Assembly (NCBI RefSeq): GCF_040100845.1
Contig: NZ_JAZHSH010000001.1
Coordinates: forward strand, 2,588,501-2,652,500
Origin: Chengkuizengella sp. SCS-71B
GTDB taxonomy: Bacteria > Bacillota > Bacilli > Paenibacillales > KCTC-33759
DNA length: 64,000 bases
Direction: 5' to 3'
Position 1 is the stretch's first letter, and every line of letters begins with the position of its first letter. Shown in pieces: positions 27,413 through 37,097 of this stretch. A program made the position numbers and the translations under genes. The notes beneath the pieces are model-generated. The model was not told where the DNA came from and ran no database searches. It saw only the letters and a program-made list of their open reading frames with translations.

Positions 27413-29076
27413 GAAGTTAACAACTCCTTATTTTCTATCTCACTTGCATCAAGGATATGATACTGATATCCTTGTTCAACCAAAAACAGCTGACGTTTTA
27501 GTGAAAATTCTTGCTCTTTTGAATCTTTAGTTACAAGTGTATAAAAATGAGCTTGATTTTTTGACTTTTTGGGCCTTAAAACTCTACCTAATCTTTGTGC
27601 CTCTTCTTGCCTTGATCCATAACTTCCAGAAACTTGGATTGCTACTGCAGCATCTGGTAAATCAATAGCAAAATTGGCTACCTTTGATACAATTAGTAGT
27701 TTGATTTCCCCCTTTTTAAATCCAGTGTATAAAAACTCCCTTTCTGTATGGGGTAATTCCCCAGTAATTAAAGGGGCTTGAAAATGATTTGAGATCTCTT
27801 TTAACTGATCTATATATTGACCAATGATAAGAGTAGGTGTTTTGGGGTGTTGTTTAAGCAACTGTTTAATTACATTTATCTTCATCGGGTTTTCACTTGC
27901 TAACCTAAACTTATGTTTTTGATTAGTCATTTGATGATACTGATCTATGTTATCATCAGTAAAGTCTACTCGAATCTCATAACATTCCACTCTAGATATC
28001 CAACCATGTTGCTCCAACTGCTTCCAAGGAAAATAATAACGTTTAGGTCCAACTAAAGAAAAAACATCTTCTTCTCTTCCATCTTCTCTAATTAAAGTTG
28101 CTGTTAATCCCAACCTTCTAGTTGCTTGAATATTTGCTGTTTCTCTAAAAACAGGGGCAGGCAGCAAATGTACTTCATCATAAATAATCAAACCCCAATC
28201 TCTTTTTTTAAATAATTCCATATGAATGAAATCAGTATCTTTGTTTTTTCGATGTGTTAAGATTTGATAAGTAGCAATTGTGATTGGTTTCACTTGTTTT
28301 ATATCTCCAGTATATTCACCGATTAAATCTTCATGAACATCCGTTTTTGTTAAAATCTCCCTCTTCCACTGCTTTACAGAAGTTACATTTGTCGTCAAAA
28401 TTAAAGTCTCACATTTTAATTTAGACATTACACCAATGCCAACAATAGTTTTACCAGATCCACAGGGTAAAACGATAAGTCCACTTCCCCCAGTTTTCTT
28501 TCCTCCTTGATAAAAAGCCTCAATAGCATTTATTTGATAATCTCTTAAATCCACATCACTTAACTGTATCTCTAAACTTTCACCAGATAAATAACCCGCA
28601 ATATCTTCAACTGGAAACCCTAATTGTATCAATTCTTGTTTAATTAAACCTCTATGTATCAAGTTTATTTTGGAGGAGAATTTATCAATTTCATCTTGCA
28701 AATAAGGTTGAATCACCTTCGATTTTCTAATTTCCTTCATAATATCTGAGTCTCTAGAAATCAATGTTAATTGGTCATTATTTTTTTCCAACCTTAAAAT
28801 GCCATACCGATTCATGTACTTTTGAATTTCTTTACAAATTTTCAATGGGATCTCAAATTTACTATACTTTTTTAAAAAATCGATAATATCTTGAGATTTC
28901 ATAGCAGACGCGGATGCATTCCACATGGATAATGGGGTTATTTTATAGGTATGAATATGTTCAGGTGTTTTTATTAGATCTGAAAAAAGAGATAAATACG
29001 AACTGATCTCCTCATATTGAGGTGAATTAGTTTCAAAAAGTATGGTGGAATCAGCTTGTACAATTAAACATGACAC
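27409..29076 (-). CDS. XPB-type DNA repair helicase
   Basis: A 555-residue superfamily 2 helicase. Motifs: Walker A PCGSGKT near residue 205, DEVH near 300, the XPB-specific RED motif within TATLIREDGREED near 330, and motif VI QRLGRVLRP near the C-terminus. The N-terminal part resembles the XPB damage-recognition region. The GTG at 29076 was chosen because AAGGAGG lies seven bases upstream; the frame is open 21 codons further. XPB opens DNA for nucleotide excision in archaea and eukaryotes; bacterial homologues are less studied. Coupled to the next gene by ATGA. Confidence 0.9.
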   Translation of the reverse strand: MSCLIVQADSTILFETNSPQYEEISSYLSLFSDLIKTPEHIHTYKITPLSMWNASASAMKSQDIIDFLKKYSKFEIPLKICKEIQKYMNRYGILRLEKNNDQLTLISRDSDIMKEIRKSKVIQPYLQDEIDKFSSKINLIHRGLIKQELIQLGFPVEDIAGYLSGESLEIQLSDVDLRDYQINAIEAFYQGGKKTGGSGLIVLPCGSGKTIVGIGVMSKLKCETLILTTNVTSVKQWKREILTKTDVHEDLIGEYTGDIKQVKPITIATYQILTHRKNKDTDFIHMELFKKRDWGLIIYDEVHLLPAPVFRETANIQATRRLGLTATLIREDGREEDVFSLVGPKRYYFPWKQLEQHGWISRVECYEIRVDFTDDNIDQYHQMTNQKHKFRLASENPMKINVIKQLLKQHPKTPTLIIGQYIDQLKEISNHFQAPLITGELPHTEREFLYTGFKKGEIKLLIVSKVANFAIDLPDAAVAIQVSGSYGSRQEEAQRLGRVLRPKKSKNQAHFYTLVTKDSKEQEFSLKRQLFLVEQGYQYHILDASEIENKELLTS

Positions 29077-29169
29077 GAGATTTCCCTCCTTATTTGAAAA
29101 GGGAAGTCTAATTAGACCCCCCCTTTCTTTAACCAACATATGAACTCTTGCACTGAGAAAAATTTAACT

Positions 29170-29610
29170 TTAATGTGCAAAATTTTGTGATTCATGAGTT
29201 GGTTCAGATATTTTACTTAATGCGTCACTAGCTTCATTTTCAAAAATATCACGTACTGCTAAATCTCCTATCGCAACAATACCAACTAAATTTCCATTTT
29301 CAACGACTGGTAAACGACGAATTTGCTGCTCTGCCATTATATTTGCTGCGTCATCAATATTTGTATCTGGTGAAGCTGTTGTTATATTTTTACTTATCAC
29401 TTCTTCCACAGCAGTTGATCCTGATTTCTTCTCCGCATAACCTCTAATCACTAAATCTCGGTCAGTTGCCACACCGATTAATTTTTTATTGTCCACAACA
29501 GGGATAATTCCAATATTATGTTCTTTCATTTTCACTGCAACTTCATAAATATTATCTTGCAAAGTTACTGTTACACAATCAGTAGTCATGATTTCTTTTA
29601 ATGTTGACAT
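29170..29610 (-). CDS. CBS-domain pair protein
   Basis: 146 residues made of two CBS domains (TLKEIMTTDCVTVTLQDN, about residues 3-60; EEVISKNITTASPDTN, about 70-125), which bind adenosyl ligands in many regulators. There is no attached catalytic domain. Related B. subtilis proteins include YlbB and YhcV. GGAGGG precedes the ATG by seven bases. It lies 93 bases upstream of the XPB gene and may be independent. Confidence 0.9.
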   Translation of the reverse strand: MSTLKEIMTTDCVTVTLQDNIYEVAVKMKEHNIGIIPVVDNKKLIGVATDRDLVIRGYAEKKSGSTAVEEVISKNITTASPDTNIDDAANIMAEQQIRRLPVVENGNLVGIVAIGDLAVRDIFENEASDALSKISEPTHESQNFAH

Positions 29611-29657
29611 GGGTAACCCTCCTTAATTTTTTCACAAATTCGGATTCAAATTTAGAG

Positions 29658-30845
29658 TTACCCATTCAACTCATTTACATACATATAATCTAACGTCATT
29701 CCTAAAAGCAATTGCACAGCATTTCTCATTGCACTTTCATCAAAGTCAAATTTAGGGTGATGATGAGGATAGTCCATCCCTTTATCTTCATTTCCTGCTC
29801 CTACAAACATAAAACATCCAGACACGATTTTTAAGTAATATGAAAAGTCTTCACCCGCCATAATGAGGGGAGATTTTGTAATATTTAAATTCATAAGATC
29901 TTTTTTTCCCATTTTAAAAAAGCGATTCGCTTCTGCTTCATGATTTACAACAGGAGGATACACATTAATATAATTCAATTTTATTTCAGCATCGTACATT
30001 ACTCCAACTTGCTCACAAATATGAATAAAACGTTTTTGAATATGCTCTCTTATCTCATCACTAAACGTTCGTACAGTACCTTTAATAGTACATTGGGAGG
30101 AAATGATATTAAAGCTGTTTCCTGAATGAAAAGAACCAACAGAGACAACAGCGGGTTCTATCGGATTTACCATTCGACTAACAATGGATTGTAATTGGAC
30201 AACTAATTGTGCCCCAATATATGTACAGTCAACTGTATCATGCGGTAATCCTGCATGCCCTCCTTTGCCTTCAATTTTAATCTCAAATTCATCAACCGAT
30301 GCCATAATAGGTCCAGCAATAGAAGAAGCAATTCCTGTTTGAAAAGGTGTCCATAAATGAACTCCATAAATAACATCTACTTTTTCCAATGCTCCATCAT
30401 CAATCATCGTTAATGCTCCACCTGGATATTGCTCCTCAGCTGGCTGAAATATAAGTCTGATATTCCCATTCAGCCCAGATCGATCTTCTTGTAATATTTT
30501 TGCTATAGCCAGTAAAATTGTTGTATGACCATCATGCCCGCATGCATGCATTATATTTTGTTTCTGTGAAGCATAATTCACATTCTTTTGATCTTGTATA
30601 GGCAATGCATCAATATCTGCTCTTAATGCAACAGTAGGACCAGGTTTACCACCTTCAATGGTACCAATCACTCCATGATCATTTTTTGATTTACTCGCTT
30701 TGATTCCCCAACTTGAGAGTTTGTCATATATAAATTGAGTCGTCTTATATTCTTGAAAAGATAACTCAGGATTCATATGTAGGTGCCTTCTCCATTTCAC
30801 CATCTCCGGAAAAAGTTCTTCAATTTTTTGAATATATTTTTTCAA
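29658..30845 (-). CDS. M20 family metallo-amidohydrolase
   Basis: 395 residues of the M20D group, which hydrolyse N-acyl amino acids or similar amides with two metal ions. Visible: ALRADIDALPI, the metal ligands in MHACGHDGHTT, the catalytic pair in FQPAEEQYPGG, and GVHLW. A TTG at 30845 is selected because AGAAGG lies eight bases upstream; an in-frame ATG two codons further up would overlap that site. The exact substrate (hippurate, N-acetylcysteine derivative, N-acyl amino acid) is not readable. Typical length and complete motifs. Confidence 0.88.
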   Translation of the reverse strand: MKKYIQKIEELFPEMVKWRRHLHMNPELSFQEYKTTQFIYDKLSSWGIKASKSKNDHGVIGTIEGGKPGPTVALRADIDALPIQDQKNVNYASQKQNIMHACGHDGHTTILLAIAKILQEDRSGLNGNIRLIFQPAEEQYPGGALTMIDDGALEKVDVIYGVHLWTPFQTGIASSIAGPIMASVDEFEIKIEGKGGHAGLPHDTVDCTYIGAQLVVQLQSIVSRMVNPIEPAVVSVGSFHSGNSFNIISSQCTIKGTVRTFSDEIREHIQKRFIHICEQVGVMYDAEIKLNYINVYPPVVNHEAEANRFFKMGKKDLMNLNITKSPLIMAGEDFSYYLKIVSGCFMFVGAGNEDKGMDYPHHHPKFDFDESAMRNAVQLLLGMTLDYMYVNELNG

Positions 30846-30997
30846 ACTCATCACCTTCTAATGAAAATCATTACTTTTTCATATTATATCATCATCTTCA
30901 TCATTCGTTCGTCACGAATTTTATAAATGTTAAACTTGCACAACTGAATGAAACATAATATCATGGAAAAGAACAAATAGGACTTGGAGGTCAACTC

Positions 30998-31339
30998 ATG
31001 ATATTAGAAAAAACAAAATTACAAGGGTTACAGAGTGAATTAAAATATATGGATGAAATCACAAGTGGACTTGGATTTGTCAGAGGCCAGTGGGAATATT
31101 ACCGTGCTACATATGATTTTAGAATTCAAGATCAAAAAAATGATGTGTATTTTTTAAGAGTAAATTGCAGAGTTATTGATGGAAAAATGGAATCTCCTTA
31201 TGCAGTTTTAACTCCAGAAGATATTTACATAGGTATAGAGTCGTTCCCACATGGACTAGATTATAGTGTTGAAATCCCTAATTCTGTTTTGAAAATTGCA
31301 AATGATAAAATGTCTGAATTAGAAAAGCTATTGAGCTAG
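30998..31339 (+). CDS. yugN: YugN-like family protein
   Basis: 113 residues with the YugN pattern (GFVRGQWEYYRATYDFRI, YFLRVNCRVIDG, GIESFPHGLDYSVE). The family is small, cytoplasmic and of unknown role in Bacillales. GGAGG lies nine bases upstream of the ATG. The next gene, ftsW, starts eight bases after its stop, so the two should be cotranscribed. Confidence 0.85.
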   Translation: MILEKTKLQGLQSELKYMDEITSGLGFVRGQWEYYRATYDFRIQDQKNDVYFLRVNCRVIDGKMESPYAVLTPEDIYIGIESFPHGLDYSVEIPNSVLKIANDKMSELEKLLS

Positions 31340-31347
31340 GGTATACA

Positions 31348-32496
31348 ATGGATACTGGTCGAAGAGGTACACCAGATTTTATTCTACTTTTTTTAACTTT
31401 TTTACTAGTAGGGTTTGGGATCGTAATGGTTTTCAGTTCCAGTTCTCCAATTGCTTCTTTTTACTTACAAGATGCTTTATATTACACCAAAAAGCAAATT
31501 ATATTTGCAATCGTAGGTTTAATTGCTATGTTTTTTGTTATGAATATGCGTATCGAAAAACTAAAAAAATGGATTGTACCTGTTAATTTTATCATTATCG
31601 TCATGCTGTTCATGGTATTATTTACAGACCCAATAAATGGTGCGAAAAGTTGGATACCTTTGGGGTCTTTTGGTACTTTACAGCCGTCTGAATTTGCAAA
31701 AATCGGGATTATCTTATATATTGCTGCTCTCATCTGTAAAAAAGGAGAGCAGTTTAGAGATTTTAAAACAGGATTGCTGCCTGTGTTAACCATTATCGCA
31801 TTTATATCTTTATTGATTTTGCTCCAACCTGATATTGGAACAGCTGCAATTCTTATCTTTGGTACAATGTTAGTTGTTTTTGTAGGTGGAGCTAATCTTA
31901 AGCATCTATTTGGTCTCTTCGCAATTTTCTCAGGGTTGATGACTATATTTTTGTTAGTCTTAACTAACATAGAGATAACGAGTGGACCTATTAATGAAAG
32001 ATTAAGCCGATTTACCTCCTACCAAGATCCATGGGCAGATCCATTAGACGGAGGATATCATATTATCCAATCACTGTATGCATTTGGACATGGAGGTATG
32101 ACAGGCGCTGGATTTGGACAAAGTATTCAAAAGCTATTTTATCTACCTTTTGCATATAATGATTTTATCTTTTCAATCATTGGTGAGGAGTTAGGGTTTA
32201 TTGGAAGCTCTCTTTTTTTAATCACATACTTATTGTTGTTGTGGAGAGGATTAGTCATTTCTATTAAATCACCTAATATGTTTGGAACTTTAGTAGGGAC
32301 TGGTATAGTCGGAATATTAGCAATCCAAGCACTGATTAATATCGGCGGAGTTACCAATGCGATCCCTATAACTGGAGTTCCCCTTCCTTTCATTAGTCAA
32401 GGAGGCTCTTCGATGATTACCTCACTGATCAGTGTAGGTATTTTACTCAGTATCTCACGTGAAAACAATCGTTTATCCAAAGTAGAAAAAAAATAA
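31348..32496 (+). CDS. ftsW: FtsW/RodA/SpoVE family peptidoglycan polymerase
   Basis: 382 residues with about ten membrane helices of the SEDS family, which polymerise lipid II into glycan strands with a partner class B PBP. Characteristic segments: LQPSEFAKIGIILYIA, the catalytic Asp region LLQPDIGTAAI, DPWADPLDGGYHIIQSLYAF, IIGEELGFIG, and GVPLPFISQGGSSM. Neighbouring ylaN supports FtsW rather than RodA, since ylaN and ftsW are adjacent in B. subtilis, but SpoVE cannot be ruled out by sequence alone. The ribosome site is weak (AGGGTATACA), suggesting coupling to yugN. A terminator overlaps its stop codon. Confidence 0.85.
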   Translation: MDTGRRGTPDFILLFLTFLLVGFGIVMVFSSSSPIASFYLQDALYYTKKQIIFAIVGLIAMFFVMNMRIEKLKKWIVPVNFIIIVMLFMVLFTDPINGAKSWIPLGSFGTLQPSEFAKIGIILYIAALICKKGEQFRDFKTGLLPVLTIIAFISLLILLQPDIGTAAILIFGTMLVVFVGGANLKHLFGLFAIFSGLMTIFLLVLTNIEITSGPINERLSRFTSYQDPWADPLDGGYHIIQSLYAFGHGGMTGAGFGQSIQKLFYLPFAYNDFIFSIIGEELGFIGSSLFLITYLLLLWRGLVISIKSPNMFGTLVGTGIVGILAIQALINIGGVTNAIPITGVPLPFISQGGSSMITSLISVGILLSISRENNRLSKVEKK

Positions 32497-32514
32497 CCCT
32501 ATATAGGGTTATTT
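32491..32514 (+). terminator. ftsW terminator
   Basis: A palindromic stem (AAATAACCCTAT and its complement) followed by TTTTTT overlaps the last codons of ftsW. Confidence 0.8.
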
Positions 32515-32569
32515 TTTTTCTACTTTCGTCTTAGTAGGATCGGTATTCCTGTACACATTGTGATGTGAG

Positions 32570-32947
32570 TTACTTTACTCTTTGAAGCGCTTCAGTAACT
32601 TCCTCTTGGAAAACCACACCTTCTACTTTAACATTTACCTCTACAACAGTTAAACCTGTCATACTCATTACGGATTCCTTTACATTTGTTTGCAAGTTTT
32701 TACATACCTCATGAATTTTTGAGCCATAGTTCACAATCACTCTTAAATCAATAGCAGTTTCTACTTGACCCACCTCAACCGAGACACCTTTTTGTACATT
32801 TTTACCACTTAACCTTTTAGCAAACCCTTCTGAAATCCCACCAGACATACCAGCAATTCCAGATGTCTCTATAGCTGATAAACCAGCTATTGTGGCTACT
32901 ACATCATTTGAGATACGAACAACACCAACATCACTAAAATCAGACAT
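32570..32947 (-). CDS. Asp23/Gls24 family protein
   Basis: 125 residues of the Asp23/Gls24 envelope-stress family (VRISNDVVATIAGLSAIET, RVIVNYGSKIHEVCKNLQTN). In B. subtilis YloU and YqhY are relatives with roles in envelope and lipid homeostasis. The ATG at 32947 has AAGGGG eight bases upstream; a longer frame has no site. It sits between ftsW and ylaN, an unusual position compared with B. subtilis, where those two are adjacent. Confidence 0.9.
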   Translation of the reverse strand: MSDFSDVGVVRISNDVVATIAGLSAIETSGIAGMSGGISEGFAKRLSGKNVQKGVSVEVGQVETAIDLRVIVNYGSKIHEVCKNLQTNVKESVMSMTGLTVVEVNVKVEGVVFQEEVTEALQRVK

Positions 32948-33052
32948 AAGCTCACCCCTTCTTATTTTCAATATTTTCAATATATGAAATAAAAAGCTCA
33001 CTATTGAGCTAAATTTTGAAATAGTAGAGGTACTTCTTAATATACAAAGAAC

Positions 33053-33352
33053 TTAAAGACACTCATCTTTACTTTGATTTAGAGCTTCATAAAGTTTAGC
33101 TAAATTTCTTTCAAGCTCACTTAAAATTTCTTTACCCGTTGTATTTGTCATTAGACCTGCTCTTACGGCAAAATCAATTTCTCTTGATAAGCCGTACATT
33201 TGAGTGTCCAAAACTTCCTCATACAAAGGACATCTACGGTTGGCGAGTGTTTCCATTTGCACTTCGATCAACTTTAATATTTTATCAGCATCTTCTTTAA
33301 GAAGATTATAGGCTTTTTGAACTAAATCGTTTGATATTTCAGATGTAGACAC
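33053..33352 (-). CDS. ylaN: YlaN family protein
   Basis: 99 residues matching Yla[39 protein letters not shown] and FAVRAGL. YlaN has been linked to iron homeostasis through Fur in Firmicutes. The GTG at 33352 follows AGGGGGGAAG; a longer open frame upstream (to 33433) is not conserved. Its closeness to ftsW is a Bacillales hallmark. Confidence 0.9.
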   Translation of the reverse strand: MSTSEISNDLVQKAYNLLKEDADKILKLIEVQMETLANRRCPLYEEVLDTQMYGLSREIDFAVRAGLMTNTTGKEILSELERNLAKLYEALNQSKDECL

Positions 33353-33479
33353 CCAACTTCCCCCCTGTGATTGGCACTTCCCTTTAAAAAATAGTTTAGA
33401 CGAAAACGTAGAAATACACAAGAGATGATCCATAATTCATAAAAAGGAAGCAAGGAAATGAAAAAATATATCTGTTAAA

Positions 33480-33722
33480 TCAATCTTTTTTTATTTCAAT
33501 TGTTAAATTATGCTTAGCAAATACTTCCTTCATACTTGCAATAGCTTCTTCTTGGTCAGGACCATGCACGTGCAATTCATAACTATTTGAATCCACTAGG
33601 GTTGTAAACAAACCTAAAATACTTTTTACATCAATATATTTGTTTTCAAATTGTAATACGATAGAAGAAGTAAATTTATTAGCAGTTTGAGAAATTTCCA
33701 TAATGGCTTCATTTTTTGACAT
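33480..33722 (-). CDS. Short HPr-like protein lacking the active histidine (Crh-like)
   Basis: 80 residues that align to HPr from about HPr residue 13 onwards: QTANKFTSSIVLQFENKYID, then DVKSILGLFTTL and HVHGPDQEEAIASM. The Ser46 region (KSILG, Ser34 here) is present, but the position of the phosphorylated His15 is Lys3, and the first beta strand with the HARP motif is absent. It therefore cannot pass phosphate like HPr. The remaining Ser46 site recalls Crh, a co-effector of CcpA, and ccpA is in this window. The ATG at 33722 has GGAGGG eight bases upstream and no extension supplying the missing part exists. The role is inferred. Confidence 0.75.
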   Translation of the reverse strand: MSKNEAIMEISQTANKFTSSIVLQFENKYIDVKSILGLFTTLVDSNSYELHVHGPDQEEAIASMKEVFAKHNLTIEIKKD

Positions 33723-33834
33723 ATGCTTCCCTCCATTTTTTAAATAAATACCATATCTTTCATTTAAATATATGATACCTCTTATAGATGAATTCACGCA
33801 AGTGATTTCTACCCAACAATATAACTGCAACTCG

Positions 33835-34950
33835 TTATGTCAAATTTTCTGGATTTAAAAGTTCCAGTTCACTGATTACAAAACGACCATCCTTTCGAAT
33901 TAAACGATCGTCAAAGTAAATTTCTCCACCTCCGAATTCTGGTCTTTGAATCAACACTAAATCCCAATGTACAGAGGATCGATTGCCATTATCTGCTTCA
34001 TCATAGGCTTGACCGGGAGTGAAGTGCAAACTACCATCTATTTTTTCATCAAATAAAATATCCTTCATCGGATATTTTATATATGGATTAAAACCTAAAC
34101 TAAATTCACCTATGTAACGTGCTCCAGAATCTGAATCCAAAATCTTATTAAGTCTTTCAGTATCATTGCTCGTAGCCTCAACTATTTTTCCATTCTCAAA
34201 CTTAAACTGTATGTTTTCAAAAGTAATACCTGAATATACAGTTGGAGTATTATAAGAAATGATTCCATTAACTGATTCTAATACTGGCGCTGTGTATACT
34301 TCTCCATCAGGAATGTTATTAGAACCAGCACATTTAATCGCAGGAATATCTTTAATTGAGAAGCTTAATTCTGTTCCTGGAGATTTAATTTTTACCTTAT
34401 CTGTTTGATTCATTAACTTCACTAATGCATCCATCGATTTGGACATTTTAGCATAGTCCAAATTACATACATTAAAATAAAAATCTTCAAAAGATTCAGT
34501 ACTCATATTAGCAGATTGAGCCATTGAGTTATTCGGATATCTTAATATCACCCATTTTGTTTGTTTCACCCTCTGTTCAGAATGTACTGGATGACGATAA
34601 TCATTTATGTACATCTTCATTTTTTCATCAGGTACATCAGATAATTCATTGGAATTATCACCTGAACGTATACCAATATAAGCATCCATCCTTTTCATAC
34701 GAATTAAATCATAAGATGACCACTCATTAATTTGTTCCTCTGATGCATTCATCAATAAAGATCTCATTACTGAAGAATCTGTAATTTCCACAAAAGGAAG
34801 CCCTCCACAAGCTTGAACCTCTTCAATGACACTCTTCAATAATTCTCTTTCTGTACCAATCATCTCAATTAAAACCTTTTCTCCAGGTTTACATTCAATA
34901 GAATAGTTCACTAACTGTTTAGCTAATGTTTGTACTCTTGGATCTCTCAC
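33835..34950 (-). CDS. ampS: M29 family aminopeptidase (AmpS-like)
   Basis: 371 residues of the thermophilic metalloprotease family M29, zinc or cobalt aminopeptidases acting on peptides in the cytoplasm. Seen are the N-terminal segment LAKQLVNYSIECKPGEKVLI, the metal-ligand region GEFSLGFNP, and the C-terminal HFTPGQAYDEADNGN and SSVHWDLVL with the expected His, Asp and Tyr ligands. Typical family length is about 370-410. GGAGGTTG precedes the ATG. It could help degrade peptides imported by the two Opp systems. Confidence 0.9.
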   Translation of the reverse strand: MRDPRVQTLAKQLVNYSIECKPGEKVLIEMIGTERELLKSVIEEVQACGGLPFVEITDSSVMRSLLMNASEEQINEWSSYDLIRMKRMDAYIGIRSGDNSNELSDVPDEKMKMYINDYRHPVHSEQRVKQTKWVILRYPNNSMAQSANMSTESFEDFYFNVCNLDYAKMSKSMDALVKLMNQTDKVKIKSPGTELSFSIKDIPAIKCAGSNNIPDGEVYTAPVLESVNGIISYNTPTVYSGITFENIQFKFENGKIVEATSNDTERLNKILDSDSGARYIGEFSLGFNPYIKYPMKDILFDEKIDGSLHFTPGQAYDEADNGNRSSVHWDLVLIQRPEFGGGEIYFDDRLIRKDGRFVISELELLNPENLT

Positions 34951-35066
34951 CTTATTTCAACCTCCAATATTTTAAACGAAATTATCTTCATAAAAATTTT
35001 AACACAAACCTTCCTTGAATAAAAAGTACAGCACCTTTCACGTTAAGGAATCTTATATTAAAAAAA

Positions 35067-35114
35067 TACTCAAAGGTGAGTTATTCATTGAAGTTATCAC
35101 TAGACCTTTGAGTA
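35067..35114 (-). terminator. Terminator of the diguanylate cyclase gene
   Basis: TACTCAAAGGT and ACCTTTGAGTA form a perfect 11-bp stem directly after the stop codon, followed on the minus strand by TTTTTTT. Confidence 0.8.
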
Positions 35115-35120
35115 ATTTAT

Positions 35121-37097
35121 TTATCCATTAATTTGTATTTGATTTCTTCCTAATTTTTTAGCTTCGTATAAAGCCATATCTGCTTTATATATTAAGTTTT
35201 CAACCCCAATGATACTATCATCTAAACTCCAATCAGAGATTCCACATGAAACACTAACTTGTGGATTTGTCTCATTATAAACTCTATAACGGATACGCTC
35301 AGCTATTTTTATGGCTTGTTCCACTTTCGCTTCAGCAATATAAACCGCTATCTCTTCTCCCCCCCACCTTGCAGCGATGTCTGAATCCCCAATACAAGAC
35401 AGAATAATTTTACTTACTTGTTTCAAAATTTTATCTCCAAGTTGATGACCATAAGTATCATTTACTCTTTTAAAAAAATCGATATCGAACAGAATTAGAG
35501 AACCATAATGATGATCATTTATCATCTTTGTAACCTGCTGATCTAAATAGTGTCTTGCATATAACCCTGTTAAATTGTCAGTGATCACCATTCGATTCAT
35601 TTCATCATGAAGCATGGCGTTACTCATCGCAAGTCCAATATGCGTGGAAAGAACTTGCAGCATTCTATAATTATCATAAGAAAAAAAATTAGGAATTCGA
35701 TTTGTAAACATGACAACACCTGAAACCTCATCGTTTACCAGAATAGGCGAAGCAATTAATGATCGAGATTTTGTAATTTCCATCACCTTTGAGCTTACAG
35801 ATGGATTCATTTCATAGTCTTGGACAATAACTCCTTCTTTTGTTTGATTCACAATACCTGAAAAACCATAATTAACTGAAAAAACATCATTTGATAAATT
35901 TGGAATATTACTCGATTTTACAGTAATTTGATTTTTTTCCTTATTAAATTCAATTATACAACCAAAATCCGCATTAAATATATTTATTAATTCGTTTGAA
36001 ATATAGTCAAAAAGTTCATTTAAATTCAAACTTTTATTCAACCTTCTCGTAATGTCATTAATTAATCTTAACTCACCGATTAAAGAATTGGACTGCTCCA
36101 ACAATTTAGCATTTTCAAAAGCAACCCCAGCAGAATCAACTAACATGGAAACAAAACTAATATCTTTATCACAGAAAGGCTCTAAGTTTGTTTGGATTCT
36201 AAAAACACCGTAAACAGCTTGTAGGCCTCGTAAAGGAACAGAAATGAGTTGATTGTCTGACTCAAAATGTTGTACTTGGATCTCACCTTCCATAAAAGCA
36301 AGTTTACAATAAGGATCTTCATTTACATCAAAAGATATTGTTTTAAGTGATGTGTTTGGTTTATTATCTTGCGATAAGAACAATTGAACTTCACATTTGG
36401 GATAGATATCTTTTATCTTCTGTATGACTTCTGATAATATTAAATCCCCATCCAATTTTGATTGCAGGTTTTTGTTGATCTGATATAATTGTTCTTTTTG
36501 TTTATTTTCTTTAGATACCTTTAAATTTTCATTGTATAATTTAAAATTCAAATAAGATTCTATATTTTTATATAAGATCGATTGGAATGACATACCTAAC
36601 GATTTTATTAAAAGTTCATTCATATTTTCATTGTTCTTAAAAATAGCACCTAACACTACTTTCTGTTTATTTTCTACTGAAAATATGATAGGAACTGCGC
36701 AAGTAATGTATTTTTTAAAAGGTTTATATGAATGTTTTTCAAAATAAACCATACTTAGTTTAAAATTTCTAATACACTCATTTATTGCGTTAGCTCCTAA
36801 CTCAGTATCATCCCAAACTGTATTAGGCTGTAACTTCATATATAATTCATCTTTATAAAGCCAATCTGAAAATACATGACTGTTTAACAATTTTCCATTC
36901 ATGTCCACTATAAAAAAAGCACCCTGAACTTGTAGTGATTCAGAGATGAATTGATTCATAAATTCTTTAAATGATTTTGTTATGATTTGCCAGATATGCT
37001 GAACATTCATATTTTCGATTTTGCTACTATAGTCCCGTTGATGAAAGGTATATACTCTATCTTTTTTAATCTTACATTGATTATCATTCACATTCAT
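35121..37097 (-). CDS. dgcP: GAF-GGDEF diguanylate cyclase (DgcP/YtrP-like)
   Basis: 658 residues. N-terminal about 170 residues resemble the GAF domain of AcoR-type regulators (WDDTELGANAINECI). A second and third GAF-like unit follow (about 225-345 and 370-495), then a GGDEF domain (DNLTGLYARHYLDQQVTK; FKRVNDTYGHQLGDKILKQV) with active-site motif GGEEI near residue 580. The domain should make cyclic di-GMP. The RxxD inhibitory site upstream of GGEEI reads GDSD, so product inhibition is probably lost. The ATG at 37097 follows GAAGGTG; a longer open frame is without a site. In B. subtilis the GAF-GGDEF gene dgcP lies beside rpsD, as here. Confidence 0.87.
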   Translation of the reverse strand: MNVNDNQCKIKKDRVYTFHQRDYSSKIENMNVQHIWQIITKSFKEFMNQFISESLQVQGAFFIVDMNGKLLNSHVFSDWLYKDELYMKLQPNTVWDDTELGANAINECIRNFKLSMVYFEKHSYKPFKKYITCAVPIIFSVENKQKVVLGAIFKNNENMNELLIKSLGMSFQSILYKNIESYLNFKLYNENLKVSKENKQKEQLYQINKNLQSKLDGDLILSEVIQKIKDIYPKCEVQLFLSQDNKPNTSLKTISFDVNEDPYCKLAFMEGEIQVQHFESDNQLISVPLRGLQAVYGVFRIQTNLEPFCDKDISFVSMLVDSAGVAFENAKLLEQSNSLIGELRLINDITRRLNKSLNLNELFDYISNELINIFNADFGCIIEFNKEKNQITVKSSNIPNLSNDVFSVNYGFSGIVNQTKEGVIVQDYEMNPSVSSKVMEITKSRSLIASPILVNDEVSGVVMFTNRIPNFFSYDNYRMLQVLSTHIGLAMSNAMLHDEMNRMVITDNLTGLYARHYLDQQVTKMINDHHYGSLILFDIDFFKRVNDTYGHQLGDKILKQVSKIILSCIGDSDIAARWGGEEIAVYIAEAKVEQAIKIAERIRYRVYNETNPQVSVSCGISDWSLDDSIIGVENLIYKADMALYEAKKLGRNQIQING

